The translations under genes and the position numbers were made by a program. A DNA stretch of 64,000 nt from Rhizobium ecuadorense (lineage in GTDB: Bacteria; Pseudomonadota; Alphaproteobacteria; Rhizobiales; Rhizobiaceae): positions 248,001 to 312,000 of the forward strand of contig NZ_LFIO01001065.1 in NCBI RefSeq assembly GCF_001187535.1. Direction: 5' to 3'. The notes beneath the pieces are model-generated. The model was not told the DNA's origin. It did not search any database and was given only the letters and a program-made list of their open reading frames with translations. Position 1 is the stretch's first letter. The number at the start of each line of letters is the position of its first letter. Shown here in pieces: positions 17,719 to 31,233 of this stretch.

Positions 17719-19560
17719 ATGGCACCGACTTCACCCGCCCAGAACGGCAAGGCCTACAAATATGTCGATCACTCCTACGACGTGATCGTCGTCGGCGCCG
17801 GCGGCGCCGGCTTGCGCGCCACGCTGGGGATGGCCGAGCAGGGTTTCCGCACGGCCTGCATCACCAAGGTATTCCCGACCCGCTCGCACACGGTCGCGGC
17901 GCAGGGCGGCATTGCCGCCTCGCTACGCAACATGACGCCCGACAGCTGGCAGTGGCACCTTTACGACACCGTCAAGGGGTCCGACTGGCTCGGCGACGTC
18001 GACGCCATGCAATATCTGACCATGGAAGCGCCGAAGGCGGTCTATGAGCTCGAGCATTACGGCGTGCCGTTCTCGCGCAACGAGGAAGGCAAGATCTATC
18101 AGCGCCCGTTTGGCGGTCACATGCAGAATTACGGCGAGGGCCCGCCGGTGCAGCGCACCTGCGCCGTCGCCGACCGCACCGGCCACGCCATCCTGCATAC
18201 GCTCTACGGCCAGTCGCTGCGCCACAACGCCGAATTCTTCATCGAGTATTTCGCGCTCGACCTGATCATGTCGGAAGACGGCAGCCGCTGCACCGGCGTC
18301 GTCGCCTGGTGCCTCGACGACGGCACGATCCATCGCTTCGCCGCCAAGATGGTGGTGCTGGCGACCGGCGGCTACGGCCGCGCCTATTTCTCGGCGACCT
18401 CGGCCCATACCTGTACCGGCGACGGCGGCGGCATGGTGGCGCGCGCCGGCCTGCCGCTGCAGGACATGGAATTCGTCCAGTTCCATCCGACCGGCATCTA
18501 TGGTTCGGGCTGTCTGATCACCGAGGGCGCACGCGGCGAAGGCGGTTACCTCGTCAATTCGGAAGGCGAGCGCTTCATGGAGCGTTATGCGCCGTCGGCC
18601 AAGGACCTTGCCTCGCGCGACGTCGTTTCGCGCTGCATGACGCTGGAGATCCGCGAAGGCCGCGGCGTCGGCAAGAACAAGGACCATATCTTCCTGCATC
18701 TTGACCATCTCGATCCGGCCGTGCTGCATGAGCGGCTGCCGGGCATTTCCGAGAGCGCCAAGATTTTCGCCGGCGTCGATGTCACCCGTGAGCCGATCCC
18801 GGTCCTGCCGACCGTTCATTACAATATGGGCGGCATTCCCACCAATTATTGGGGCGAAGTGCTGAACGCCGACAGCGCCAATCCGGAGCGGATCATCCCC
18901 GGGCTGATGGCCGTCGGCGAAGCCGGCTGCGCCTCGGTGCACGGCGCCAACCGCCTCGGCTCGAACTCGCTGATCGACCTCGTGGTCTTCGGCCGTGCGG
19001 CGGCGATCCGCGCCGGCGAGGTGATCGACCGCGCAGCGCCGATCCCGCATCTCAATGTCGCTGCCTGCGATAAGATCATGGACCGTTTCGACGGTCTGCG
19101 TCACGCCAGCGGCGGCACGCCGACGGCGGAACTGCGCGAGAAGATGCAGCGCGCCATGCAGGAAGACGCAGCGGTTTTCCGCACGCAGGAATCGCTGGAA
19201 TCCGGTTGCCGGCGCATCTCGGCGATCTGGCAGGAAATGCGCGATATCAAGGTCACCGACCGCTCGATGATCTGGAACTCGGATCTTGTGGAGACGCTGG
19301 AGCTGCAGAACCTGATGGCCAACGCCATCACCACGATCTACGGCGCCGAAGCCCGCAAGGAGAGCCGCGGTTCACATGCCCGCGAGGATTATACCGAGGG
19401 TGCATTCGCCGGCCGCGACGACGTCAACTGGCGCAAGCACACGCTCGCCTGGGTCGGCGAAGCAGGCGACGTCAAGCTCGACTATCGCCCGGTTCACACC
19501 CAGCTGATCGCCGAAGGCATCGATCCGTACAAGATCGAGCCGAAGGCTCGCGTGTACTGA
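17719..19560 (+). CDS. sdhA: Succinate dehydrogenase flavoprotein subunit
   Basis: 613 residues, full length. It oxidises succinate to fumarate with covalently bound FAD on the inner face of the membrane. The Rossmann loop [13 protein letters not shown] is at about residues 22-34; the FAD-linking histidine is His57 in [32 protein letters not shown] gives the active-site region, and the C-terminal domain with the KAR...Y end is present. Member of the sdhCDAB operon. Confidence 0.98.
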   Translation: MAPTSPAQNGKAYKYVDHSYDVIVVGAGGAGLRATLGMAEQGFRTACITKVFPTRSHTVAAQGGIAASLRNMTPDSWQWHLYDTVKGSDWLGDVDAMQYLTMEAPKAVYELEHYGVPFSRNEEGKIYQRPFGGHMQNYGEGPPVQRTCAVADRTGHAILHTLYGQSLRHNAEFFIEYFALDLIMSEDGSRCTGVVAWCLDDGTIHRFAAKMVVLATGGYGRAYFSATSAHTCTGDGGGMVARAGLPLQDMEFVQFHPTGIYGSGCLITEGARGEGGYLVNSEGERFMERYAPSAKDLASRDVVSRCMTLEIREGRGVGKNKDHIFLHLDHLDPAVLHERLPGISESAKIFAGVDVTREPIPVLPTVHYNMGGIPTNYWGEVLNADSANPERIIPGLMAVGEAGCASVHGANRLGSNSLIDLVVFGRAAAIRAGEVIDRAAPIPHLNVAACDKIMDRFDGLRHASGGTPTAELREKMQRAMQEDAAVFRTQESLESGCRRISAIWQEMRDIKVTDRSMIWNSDLVETLELQNLMANAITTIYGAEARKESRGSHAREDYTEGAFAGRDDVNWRKHTLAWVGEAGDVKLDYRPVHTQLIAEGIDPYKIEPKARVY

Positions 19561-19578
19561 TCTCAAGAGGAACCGGAT

Positions 19579-20358
19579 ATGGTTGAACTCGCTCTCCCCA
19601 AGAATTCTCAGATGCGCGAAGGCAAGGTCTGGCCGAAGCCGGCGGGTGCGACGAACACCCGCGAATTCCGCGTCTATCGCTGGAGCCCGGATGACGGGCA
19701 GAACCCGTCGATCGATACCTTCTATATCGATGTCGACGATTGCGGCCCGATGGTGCTCGACGGCCTACTCTACATCAAGAACAAGATCGACCCGACGCTG
19801 ACGCTGCGCCGTTCCTGTCGCGAGGGCATCTGCGGCTCCTGCGCGATGAATATCGACGGCACCAACACGCTCGCCTGCACCAAGGGACTCGACGATATCA
19901 CCGGCGCGGTGAAGATCTATCCGCTGCCGCATTTGCCTGTCGTCAAGGATCTGGTGCCGGATCTCACCAACTTCTACGCCCAGCATCGTTCGATCGAACC
20001 CTGGCTGAAGACGGTGTCGCCGGCGCCCGCCAAGGAGTGGAAGCAAAGCCATGAGGACCGGCAGAAGCTCGACGGCCTCTATGAATGCATCCTCTGCGCC
20101 TGCTGCTCGACTTCCTGTCCCAGCTACTGGTGGAACGGCGACCGCTATCTCGGTCCGGCCGTGCTGCTGCAGGCCTATCGCTGGCTGATCGATTCCAGAG
20201 ACGAGGCGACCGGCGAACGGCTCGACAATCTCGAGGACCCGTTCCGCCTTTATCGCTGCCACACGATCATGAACTGCGCTCAGACTTGCCCGAAGGGTCT
20301 CAATCCGGCCAAGGCAATCGCCGAAATCAAGAAGATGATGGTCGAGCGCCGGGTCTGA
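19579..20358 (+). CDS. sdhB: Succinate dehydrogenase iron-sulfur subunit
   Basis: 259 residues. It carries electrons from FAD to quinone through three clusters. The [2Fe-2S] motif is [16 protein letters not shown], the [4Fe-4S] motif [16 protein letters not shown], and the third cluster is built around [17 protein letters not shown]. Length and motif spacing are normal. The next gene starts five bases after its stop. Confidence 0.98.
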   Translation: MVELALPKNSQMREGKVWPKPAGATNTREFRVYRWSPDDGQNPSIDTFYIDVDDCGPMVLDGLLYIKNKIDPTLTLRRSCREGICGSCAMNIDGTNTLACTKGLDDITGAVKIYPLPHLPVVKDLVPDLTNFYAQHRSIEPWLKTVSPAPAKEWKQSHEDRQKLDGLYECILCACCSTSCPSYWWNGDRYLGPAVLLQAYRWLIDSRDEATGERLDNLEDPFRLYRCHTIMNCAQTCPKGLNPAKAIAEIKKMMVERRV

Positions 20359-20363
20359 TCAGC

Positions 20364-21182
20364 ATGCATGCCGATGACGGAATAGGCGGCTTCGATCCCG
20401 AAGCCGTCAAAGAGATCAGGTCACGGCTCGCCTCGGTGCGTGAGCAGGGTATCCGCATCGGTTTTGCGATCGAAAGCGGCAGCCGCGCCTGGGGTTTTCC
20501 GTCTCCCGACAGCGATTATGATTGCCGTTTCGTCTATATCCGCCCTGTTGAGCATCATCTCGCGCTCGCTTCGGCGCGCGATGTCATCGAGTTTCCGATC
20601 GTCGGCGATATCGATACCGGTGGCTGGGATCTGCGAAAGGCGTTGCTGCTCGCCCTCAAGGGAAACGCGGTGGTGGTCGAATGGCTGAAATCGCCGATCG
20701 CTTATGAAGAGGAAGCGGGTTTTCGCTCGCGACTCGGCGCGCTGCTCGATCTCATCATGGTGCCGGAAAAGGTCGCTGGCCATTATGTCGGGCTCATGCG
20801 GCAGCATTTTCAGAGCCAGGGCGAAGGGCCGATCAAGCTGAAGAAGCTGCTTTATACCGTGCGTCCGGCCATCGCGCTCGAATGGATGCGGCAGCGTTCG
20901 TTTCGTGTGCTGCCACCGATGAATATGCTGGAATGCCTGGAGGCCATCTCGATCGCCCCCGACCTTCGAACGGCGATACTCGATCTCGTGCATGTCAAGA
21001 AACAGACACGCGAAATGGGGGAAGGTCAGCCGCCGCCGCTGGTGCGATCCTTTCTGGAGAGCGCGTTCGAACGGTATTCCGGGATATTGCGGGAGTTCGA
21101 CAGGGATCCGGACAGAGATCAACGCGCGCAACACCTTGCTGACAAATTCTATGTGCAGGAAGTTTTGCAGCGGGACAGTTGA
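20364..21182 (+). CDS. Predicted nucleotidyltransferase (COG3541 / YcgL-like)
   Basis: 272 residues. The polymerase-beta-type nucleotidyltransferase core is visible as GSRAWGFPSPDSDYDCRFVY: the GS motif, then two acids (DSDYD) that would bind metal. The C-terminal half is helical. The family is widespread but its substrate is unknown. ATG 20364 lies only five bases after the sdhB stop, so it is probably transcribed with the sdh operon, though a functional link to respiration is not evident. Confidence 0.82.
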   Translation: MHADDGIGGFDPEAVKEIRSRLASVREQGIRIGFAIESGSRAWGFPSPDSDYDCRFVYIRPVEHHLALASARDVIEFPIVGDIDTGGWDLRKALLLALKGNAVVVEWLKSPIAYEEEAGFRSRLGALLDLIMVPEKVAGHYVGLMRQHFQSQGEGPIKLKKLLYTVRPAIALEWMRQRSFRVLPPMNMLECLEAISIAPDLRTAILDLVHVKKQTREMGEGQPPPLVRSFLESAFERYSGILREFDRDPDRDQRAQHLADKFYVQEVLQRDS

Positions 21183-21318
21183 ACTGTATCGTTTTTCGGT
21201 TAGTTGTTGTCACGGGCAATTTATGCCGTCCGACTTGATTAACCAAAGCGAGTTACGATAATCGGACTTGTCTCACGCCGGTTTCTCTGCGGCGCTAGCC
21301 GAACTCAGGAGTATGATG

Positions 21319-21831
21319 ATGCAGTTGCGATATGCGATGACAGGTCTGGTGGTGGCTCTCGCGCTAGCCGGTTGTCAGCGTACGGCATATGATTACAACT
21401 CCAGTCCGAATGCCGGGCCGGCGCCGTTGACGGCGCAGCCGGTTCCCTCGGTGCAGGGCGGGCAGCTTCCGCCGGTCAACAATTCGCAGTTCCCGGCGGC
21501 GCCGGCGTCGACGGCACCGATGCCCGGTGCGCAGTCTGGCGCAATGGCCGCGAATGCACTCGATGTCACCAAGGAATCGATGGTCGGAAGCTGGCGCGTC
21601 AACGGCAGCTGCGACATGTTCCTGACGCTGACCAATCTCGGCAGCGGTTCGCGCGGCGGTACGCGCGGCTGCGTCGGCGAACTGACGGCGATGGGCTCCT
21701 GGGAGGTTGCCGGCAAGCAGGTGCTGCTCAAGGACCGCTCGGGCAATCAGCTCGGTAGCGTCTACAAGACGGCCGACAACCGCTTTGAGGGCCAGACCAG
21801 CACAGGCCAGCAGATCAGCCTCAGCCGGTAA
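21319..21831 (+). CDS. omp19: Omp19-like outer-membrane lipoprotein, Inh-type protease inhibitor
   Basis: About 170 residues. A lipoprotein signal ends in the lipobox LALAGC. After a Pro/Ala-rich linker the C-terminal beta-barrel domain has the pattern [18 protein letters not shown] ... [16 protein letters not shown], which closely matches Brucella Omp19 as I remember it (CPGELANLASWAVNGKQL ... RFDGQTTGGQAVTLSR). Omp19 is known as a protease inhibitor related to Inh/AprI. AGGAG precedes a triple ATG (21313, 21316, 21319); spacing favours 21319. The homology call is strong, an inhibitory role here is inferred. Confidence 0.85.
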   Translation: MQLRYAMTGLVVALALAGCQRTAYDYNSSPNAGPAPLTAQPVPSVQGGQLPPVNNSQFPAAPASTAPMPGAQSGAMAANALDVTKESMVGSWRVNGSCDMFLTLTNLGSGSRGGTRGCVGELTAMGSWEVAGKQVLLKDRSGNQLGSVYKTADNRFEGQTSTGQQISLSR

Positions 21832-21834
21832 AAG

Positions 21835-21867
21835 AACCGGCGCGGTAAACCAACCGGCGCGGTAAAC
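21835..21867. repeat. Two-copy direct repeat AACCGGCGCGGTAAAC
   Basis: A 16-base unit is repeated exactly at 21835-21850 and 21852-21867, one base apart, just after the Omp19-like stop codon. A third partial trace (GATCCGGCG) follows. It may be replication slippage; no function is suggested by the sequence. Confidence 0.7.
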
Positions 21868-21912
21868 GATCCGGCGGGCCTCCGCCGATGACTGACAGGC
21901 GGATATGCCCTC

Positions 21913-23076
21913 ATGCAACCGATGCCGGACTACGCGCTCAGCGTCTGCGAACAGCTTAAAGCGCTGACCGCCTCGGGCGCGCTTCAGGTCGATTCTGCCC
22001 AGATGGACGTGGCAAAGAGCCTTGACCGGGTGCTGGCCGGGCTGAAGCAGCGGCGGCCGGCGGCAAAATCGAGCGCACTCGGCTGGCTGTTTGCCGCCAA
22101 GAAGAAATCGGCCGTTGGCATCAAGGGGCTTTATATCCACGGCAGCGTCGGGCGCGGCAAGACCATGCTGATGGACATGTTCTTCTCGATGGCGCCGTGC
22201 CGGAAGAAGCGCCGGGCGCATTTCCACGAATTCATGGCGGATGTGCACAATCGCATTGCGGCGCACCGGCTGAAGCTGAAGAATGGCGAGACGAAGCAGG
22301 CCGATCCGATGCCGCCGGTTGCTGCAGCCCTTTACGAGGAAGCGGAGCTGCTCTGCTTCGACGAATTCACGGTCACCGACATCGCCGATGCGATGATCCT
22401 GTCGCGGCTGTTCTCCGAGCTTTTTGCGCGCGGATGCGTGCTGGTCGCGACGTCGAATGTCGAGCCCGACAATCTCTACACGGAGGGTCTCAATCGCGGC
22501 CTGTTCCTGCCCTTCGTCGCTCTTCTCAAACAGCATGTCGACGTCGTCACCCTGGATTCACCGACCGATTACCGGATGGAGAAGCTGAGCAGCCAGCCGG
22601 TCTATCTGGTGCCGATCAGCGATCACAACGACATGGCGATGGATGCGTCCTGGACGCAAGCGCTGCACGGGCGAAAGGCGCAGCCGCTCGATATTCCGAT
22701 GAAGGGGCGCCACATCCACGTGCCGCTCGCCGTCGAGCGCATGGCGCGGTTTTCCTTCGCCGATCTTTGCGACAAGCCGCTGGGTGCTGCCGATTTTCTC
22801 GCCATCGCCGAGCGCTTCGATATGGTCTTTCTCGATCACGTTCCCTTGCTGGGGCCGGAAAAGCGCAACCAGATCAAGCGCTTCATCATCATGGTCGATA
22901 CCTTCTACGATCATGCGGTGCGTCTTTATATTTCGGCGGCGGCGATGCCGGAGGAGCTTTTGGTGCACCGCCGGGGCACCGAAGGCTTCGAATTCGACCG
23001 CACCGCATCGCGGCTGTTTGAGATGCGCAGCGCCGAATATCTTGCGCTGCACCATGAGAAGCGCGCCGCAGAGTAA
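21913..23076 (+). CDS. zapE: Cell division protein ZapE (AFG1-like ATPase)
   Basis: 387 residues. The AFG1/LACE1 family of P-loop ATPases includes ZapE, which interacts with the Z-ring in E. coli, and mitochondrial Afg1, which acts in respiratory-complex turnover. Walker A is GSVGRGKTM, Walker B is LLCFDEFTVTD, and sensor region LVATSNVEPDNLYTEGLNR follows. In rhizobia it regularly precedes mdh and the suc genes, as here. A palindrome with a T-run follows its stop. Confidence 0.92.
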   Translation: MQPMPDYALSVCEQLKALTASGALQVDSAQMDVAKSLDRVLAGLKQRRPAAKSSALGWLFAAKKKSAVGIKGLYIHGSVGRGKTMLMDMFFSMAPCRKKRRAHFHEFMADVHNRIAAHRLKLKNGETKQADPMPPVAAALYEEAELLCFDEFTVTDIADAMILSRLFSELFARGCVLVATSNVEPDNLYTEGLNRGLFLPFVALLKQHVDVVTLDSPTDYRMEKLSSQPVYLVPISDHNDMAMDASWTQALHGRKAQPLDIPMKGRHIHVPLAVERMARFSFADLCDKPLGAADFLAIAERFDMVFLDHVPLLGPEKRNQIKRFIIMVDTFYDHAVRLYISAAAMPEELLVHRRGTEGFEFDRTASRLFEMRSAEYLALHHEKRAAE

Positions 23077-23094
23077 CAATCCGGTGACACAGTG

Positions 23095-23119
23095 TCTTAC
23101 GTTTACGTAAGAATTTTTG
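23095..23119 (+). terminator. Palindrome plus T-run after zapE
   Basis: TCTTACGT and ACGTAAGA form a perfect eight-base stem with a two-base spacer, followed by ATTTTTGT. It sits 18 bases after the zapE stop and 135 bases before the mdh start. It may be a weak intrinsic terminator for zapE; the dyad could instead be an operator for the mdh-suc promoter. Confidence 0.5.
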
Positions 23120-23134
23120 TATCTAAACGATTGA

Positions 23135-24217
<1,083 letters not shown>

Positions 24218-24252
24218 TCGACGCGCTGAAGTCATAAAACAGGGATAGACCC

Positions 24253-25446
<1,194 letters not shown>

Positions 25447-25465
25447 TTTTGAAGGATCTGAAAGA

Positions 25466-26368
25466 ATGTCTATTCTCGTCAATAAAGACACCAAGATCCT
25501 CGTTCAGGGTCTGACCGGCAAGACCGGTACGTTCCATACCGAACAGGCACTTGCCTATTACGGCACGCAGATGGTCGGCGGCATCCACCCGAAGAAGGGC
25601 GGCGAAACCTGGACCGGCGCCAAGGGCGAAAGCCTGCCGATCTTCGCAACCGTTGCCGAGGGCAAGGAAAAGACCGGCGCCGACGCGACCGTCATCTATG
25701 TTCCGCCGGCCGGTGCTGCCGATGCGATCATCGAGGCGATCGACGCCGAGATCCCGTTCATCACCTGCATCACCGAAGGCATCCCGGTCATGGACATGGT
25801 GCGCGTCAAGGCTCGCCTCGACCGCTCCAAGTCGCGACTGCTTGGGCCCAACTGCCCGGGCATCATGACGCCAGAAGAATGCAAGATCGGCATCATGCCG
25901 GGCTCGATCTTCCGCAAGGGTTCGGTCGGGATCGTCTCCCGCTCGGGCACGCTGACCTATGAAGCCGTGTTCCAGACCTCCAACGAAGGCCTCGGCCAGA
26001 CGACGGCCGTCGGCATCGGCGGCGACCCGGTCAAGGGCACCGAGTTCATCGACGTGCTGGAAATGTTCCTGGCCGACGCAGCCACCCAGTCGATCATCAT
26101 GATCGGCGAAATCGGCGGCTCGGCAGAGGAAGACGCAGCGCAGTTCCTCAAGGACGAAGCCAAGAAGGGCCGCAGCAAGCCGATGGCCGGCTTCATTGCC
26201 GGCCGCACGGCGCCGAAGGGTCGCACCATGGGCCATGCCGGCGCCGTGGTTTCCGGCGGCAAGGGCGATGCGGAATCGAAGATCGCGGCGATGGAATCGG
26301 CAGGCATCAAGGTGTCGCCGTCTCCGGCCCGCCTCGGCAAGACGCTGGTTGAAGTCCTCAAGGGCTAA
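25466..26368 (+). CDS. sucD: Succinyl-CoA synthetase alpha subunit
   Basis: 300 residues. The alpha subunit binds CoA and carries the phosphorylated histidine. The start [21 protein letters not shown] is typical, the CoA-binding region is at the N-terminus, and the active-site histidine is in [16 protein letters not shown] 25466 follows AAGGATCTGAAAGA. The gap to sucA is 170 bases and contains a hairpin. Confidence 0.98.
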   Translation: MSILVNKDTKILVQGLTGKTGTFHTEQALAYYGTQMVGGIHPKKGGETWTGAKGESLPIFATVAEGKEKTGADATVIYVPPAGAADAIIEAIDAEIPFITCITEGIPVMDMVRVKARLDRSKSRLLGPNCPGIMTPEECKIGIMPGSIFRKGSVGIVSRSGTLTYEAVFQTSNEGLGQTTAVGIGGDPVKGTEFIDVLEMFLADAATQSIIMIGEIGGSAEEDAAQFLKDEAKKGRSKPMAGFIAGRTAPKGRTMGHAGAVVSGGKGDAESKIAAMESAGIKVSPSPARLGKTLVEVLKG

Positions 26369-26381
26369 ACCAACTTATACC

Positions 26382-26420
26382 CCGGGCGGAGGAGCGGCAT
26401 CTGCGCTTCCGCCCGGTCTT
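26382..26420 (+). terminator. Terminator- or attenuator-like hairpin between sucD and sucA
   Basis: CCGGGCGGA pairs perfectly with TCCGCCCGG, with a 17-base loop that can partly extend the stem, then TCTT. It begins 13 bases after the sucD stop. The short T-run suggests partial termination, which could set a lower level of sucA than of sucCD. Confidence 0.55.
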
Positions 26421-26538
26421 GACGGCACGAGACATGCAGATGCGCCGCGGACAGGCGGCAATGGGAATGCGGCAGCCGGCGATCAAGCCGGCAAATTCAT
26501 CAAAGTCAGGAGGCGGACGGAAGCGTCCGCATATCACC

Positions 26539-29523
26539 ATGGCACGGCAAGAAGCCAACGAGCAGTTCCAGATCACCTCGTTTCTGGATGGCGCCAACGC
26601 TGCCTATATCGAGCAGCTTCACGCGCGCTACGAAGAGGACCCGGCATCGGTCGACGATCAGTGGCGCGCCTTCTTCAAGGCGCTGGAGGAAGATCCCAGC
26701 GATGTGAAGAGGGCGGCCAAGGGGGCTTCCTGGCGCAAGAAGAACTGGCCGCTTCAGGCCGGCGGCGACCTGGTGTCGGCTCTCGACGGCGATTGGGGCA
26801 TCGTCGAGAAGGTCATCGAAACCAAGGTCAAGGCCAAGGCCGAAGCGCAGGGCAAGCCCGCCGACGGCGCCGATGTGCTGCAGGCGACGCGCGATTCCGT
26901 GCGCGCCATCATGATGATCCGCGCCTATCGCATGCGCGGCCACCTGCATGCCAAGCTCGACCCGCTCGGCATCGCCGCTTCGGTCGACGACTATCGCGAA
27001 TTGTCGCCGGAGAATTACGGCTTCACATCCGCCGATTACGACCGCAGGATCTTCATCGACAACGTGCTCGGCCTGGAATACGCGACCATCCGCGAGATGA
27101 TCGATATCCTCGAGCGCACCTATTGCTCGACGCTCGGCGTCGAATTCATGCACATCTCCAATCCGGAAGAGAAGGCCTGGATCCAGGAGCGTATCGAAGG
27201 ACCGGACAAGGGTGTCGCCTTCTCGGCGGAAGGCAAGAAGGCAATCCTCGCCAAGCTGGTCGAAGCCGAAGGCTACGAGCAGTTCCTCGACGTCAAGTTC
27301 AAGGGCACCAAGCGTTTCGGCCTCGACGGCGGCGAGTCGCTGATCCCGGCTTTGGAGCAGATCCTCAAGCGCGGCGGTCATCTCGGCCTCAAGGAAGCCG
27401 TGTTCGGCATGGCCCATCGCGGCCGCCTCAACGTGCTGTCCCAGGTCATGGGCAAGCCGCACCGGGCGATCTTTCACGAGTTCAAGGGCGGCTCCTACGC
27501 GCCTGACGAAGTCGAAGGCTCGGGTGACGTGAAGTACCATCTGGGTGCTTCCTCCGACCGTGAATTCGACGGCAACAAAGTGCATGTCTCGCTGACGGCA
27601 AACCCGTCGCACCTCGAAATCGTCGACCCTGTCGTCATGGGCAAGGTGCGCGCCAAGCAGGACATGAGCGCCACGGTATGGGATGGCGACATCATTCCGC
27701 TGTCCGAACGCGCCAAGGTTCTGCCGCTCTTGATCCATGGCGATGCCGCCTTCGCCGGCCAGGGCGTCATTGCTGAAATCCTCGGCCTTTCCGGCCTGCG
27801 CGGCCACCGCGTCGCCGGCACCATGCACGTCATCATCAACAACCAGATCGGCTTCACCACGAACCCGGCCTTCTCGCGTTCGTCGCCCTATCCGTCCGAC
27901 GTCGCCAAGATGATCGAGGCGCCGATCTTCCACGTCAACGGCGACGATCCGGAAGCGGTGGTCTATGCGGCCAAGGTCGCGACCGAATTCCGCATGAAGT
28001 TCCACAAGCCTGTGGTGGTCGACCTGTTCTGCTACCGCCGCTACGGCCACAATGAAGGCGACGAACCGTCCTTCACCCAGCCGAAGATGTACAAGGTGAT
28101 CCGCGGCCACAAGACCGTGCTGCAGCTCTATGCGGCGCGCCTCGTCGCCGAGGGCCTGCTCACCGAAGGCGAAGTCGAGAAGATGAAGGCCGATTGGCGC
28201 GCCCATCTCGAGCAGGAGTTCGAGGCCGGCCAGCACTACAAGCCGAATAAGGCCGACTGGCTGGACGGCGAGTGGTCGGGCCTGCGCGCCGCCGACAATG
28301 CCGACGAGCAGCGCCGCGGCAAGACCGCCGTGCCGATGAAGACGCTGAAGGATATCGGCCGCAAGCTGTCCGAGATTCCGGCGGGCTTCACCGCACACCG
28401 GACGATCCAGCGCTTCATGGAAAACCGCGCCAATATGATCGCCACCGGCGAGGGTATCGACTGGGCGATGGCCGAAGCGCTCTCCTTCGGCGCGCTCTGC
28501 GTCGAAGGCAGCAAGATCCGCCTGTCCGGCCAGGATTGCGAACGCGGCACCTTTTCGCAGCGCCACTCGGTTCTCTACGATCAGGAAACCGAGGAGCGCT
28601 ACATCCCGCTCGCCAATCTTTCGCCGACGCAGGGGCGCTACGAAGTCATCAATTCGATGCTTTCGGAAGAGGCCGTGCTCGGTTTCGAATATGGCTACTC
28701 GCTGGCCCGCCCGAATGCGCTGACGCTCTGGGAAGCGCAGTTCGGCGATTTCGCCAACGGCGCGCAGGTGGTCTTCGACCAGTTCATCTCGTCGGGCGAA
28801 CGCAAGTGGCTGCGCATGTCGGGCCTCGTCTGCCTGCTGCCGCATGGCTATGAGGGCCAGGGTCCGGAACACTCCTCGGCCCGCCTCGAGCGTTTCCTGC
28901 AGCTCTGCGCTGAGGATAACATGCAGGTCGCCAACGTCACGACGCCGGCGAACTACTTCCACATCCTGCGACGGCAGCTGAAGCGCGACTTCCGCAAGCC
29001 GCTGATCCTGATGACGCCGAAGTCGCTGCTGCGCCACAAGCGGGCGGTCTCGACGCTTGCTGAAATGGCCGGTGAATCCGCCTTCCACCGCCTGCTCTGG
29101 GACGATGCCGAGGTGATCAAGGACGGCCCGATCAAGCTGCAGAAGGACAACAAGATCCGCCGCGTCGTCATGTGCTCCGGCAAGGTCTATTACGATCTTC
29201 TCGAAGAGCGTGAAAAGCGCGGCATAGACGACGTCTATCTGCTGCGTGTCGAACAGCTCTATCCGTTCCCGGCAAAGGCGCTGATCAACGAGCTGTCGCG
29301 CTTCCGCAATGCGGAGATGGTCTGGTGCCAGGAAGAGCCGAAGAACATGGGCGCATGGTCGTTCATCGACCCCTTCCTCGAATGGGTGCTCGCCCATATC
29401 GATGCAAAGTACCAGCGCGTCCGCTATACCGGCCGTCCGGCCGCCGCCTCGCCGGCGACGGGCCTGATGTCCAAGCATCTGTCGCAGCTCGCCGCATTCC
29501 TCGAGGATGCATTGGGCGGCTAA
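26539..29523 (+). CDS. sucA: 2-oxoglutarate dehydrogenase E1 component
   Basis: 994 residues, full length. E1 decarboxylates 2-oxoglutarate using thiamine diphosphate and transfers the succinyl group to the lipoyl arm of SucB. The N-terminal segment has SFLDGANAAYIEQLHARYEEDP (residues from about 14), then GMAHRGRLNVLSQVMGKP, the TPP-binding IHGDAAFAGQG with MHVIINNQIGFTT, and the C-terminal ChpEGxG-type GYEGQGPEHSSAR. ATG 26539 is chosen over 40 open upstream codons because the conserved start lies here. Confidence 0.98.
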   Translation: MARQEANEQFQITSFLDGANAAYIEQLHARYEEDPASVDDQWRAFFKALEEDPSDVKRAAKGASWRKKNWPLQAGGDLVSALDGDWGIVEKVIETKVKAKAEAQGKPADGADVLQATRDSVRAIMMIRAYRMRGHLHAKLDPLGIAASVDDYRELSPENYGFTSADYDRRIFIDNVLGLEYATIREMIDILERTYCSTLGVEFMHISNPEEKAWIQERIEGPDKGVAFSAEGKKAILAKLVEAEGYEQFLDVKFKGTKRFGLDGGESLIPALEQILKRGGHLGLKEAVFGMAHRGRLNVLSQVMGKPHRAIFHEFKGGSYAPDEVEGSGDVKYHLGASSDREFDGNKVHVSLTANPSHLEIVDPVVMGKVRAKQDMSATVWDGDIIPLSERAKVLPLLIHGDAAFAGQGVIAEILGLSGLRGHRVAGTMHVIINNQIGFTTNPAFSRSSPYPSDVAKMIEAPIFHVNGDDPEAVVYAAKVATEFRMKFHKPVVVDLFCYRRYGHNEGDEPSFTQPKMYKVIRGHKTVLQLYAARLVAEGLLTEGEVEKMKADWRAHLEQEFEAGQHYKPNKADWLDGEWSGLRAADNADEQRRGKTAVPMKTLKDIGRKLSEIPAGFTAHRTIQRFMENRANMIATGEGIDWAMAEALSFGALCVEGSKIRLSGQDCERGTFSQRHSVLYDQETEERYIPLANLSPTQGRYEVINSMLSEEAVLGFEYGYSLARPNALTLWEAQFGDFANGAQVVFDQFISSGERKWLRMSGLVCLLPHGYEGQGPEHSSARLERFLQLCAEDNMQVANVTTPANYFHILRRQLKRDFRKPLILMTPKSLLRHKRAVSTLAEMAGESAFHRLLWDDAEVIKDGPIKLQKDNKIRRVVMCSGKVYYDLLEEREKRGIDDVYLLRVEQLYPFPAKALINELSRFRNAEMVWCQEEPKNMGAWSFIDPFLEWVLAHIDAKYQRVRYTGRPAAASPATGLMSKHLSQLAAFLEDALGG

Positions 29524-29539
29524 TACAAGGGGGGGCGCA

Positions 29540-29848
29540 ATGGCTTATTTCTTTCTGAGACTGCTGCCGCCGCGCCCCACTTTCCCGCATGACGGGACCG
29601 GAGAGGAAATGGCGGCGATGAAACGCCATGTCGAGTACTGGCACCGGCACGCCCTTGCGGGATCGGCGATCGTCGTCGGCCCCGTCTTCGAGGGTGAAGG
29701 CGCCTTCGGCATGGCGATCGTCGAAGTCGAGGATCAGGCAGCGGCACAGGGTCTTGCCGATGGCGACCCGATCATCGCTTCCGGTTTCGGTTTCCGTTTC
29801 GACGTCCTGCCGATGCCCTCGATCATCTTGCGGCCGCCGGCCGTCTGA
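29540..29848 (+). CDS. YciI-like protein embedded between sucA and sucB
   Basis: 102 residues. The start MAYFFLRLLPPRPTFPHD, the conserved MKRHVEYWHRHA helix and GPVFEGEGAFGMAIVEVED strands fit the YCII-related domain. It begins 16 bases after the sucA stop with a strong GGGGGG purine run upstream and ends 40 bases before sucB, so it must be in the same transcript. Its role is unknown. Position in the 2-oxoglutarate dehydrogenase operon is suggestive of a metabolic housekeeping function, but YciI genes are often found in many contexts. Confidence 0.82.
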   Translation: MAYFFLRLLPPRPTFPHDGTGEEMAAMKRHVEYWHRHALAGSAIVVGPVFEGEGAFGMAIVEVEDQAAAQGLADGDPIIASGFGFRFDVLPMPSIILRPPAV

Positions 29849-29888
29849 AACGCTTAAAACGAACACACACGAAATCAGGATCTGAACA

Positions 29889-31154
<1,266 letters not shown>

Positions 31155-31169
31155 AGTATTTGTTTTCAC

Positions 31170-31214
31170 GCAATTCCGGACGCAAAAACCGCTGCACACT
31201 TTTGCTGGAATTGC
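31170..31214. repeat. Palindromic intergenic repeat with AAAACCGCTGCACACTTTT core
   Basis: GCAATTCC pairs with GGAATTGC and inner GCAAAA with TTTTGC around a central loop. The 19-base core AAAACCGCTGCACACTTTT is identical to that in the element at 57466-57514 and similar to the loop of the one at 53425-53468. It lies between sucB and the DUF4241 gene and could form a stem in mRNA that separates expression of the two parts of the operon. Confidence 0.75.
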
Positions 31215-31233
31215 TTTAAGGGGAGCGCTTTCG

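Noticed and set aside
26506..29478. 990-codon open frame on the minus strand opposite sucA
   Set aside because: It is a GC-rich shadow of sucA, full of low-complexity Arg/His/Asp stretches without motifs. Similar shadows lie opposite fdsA and hemC.
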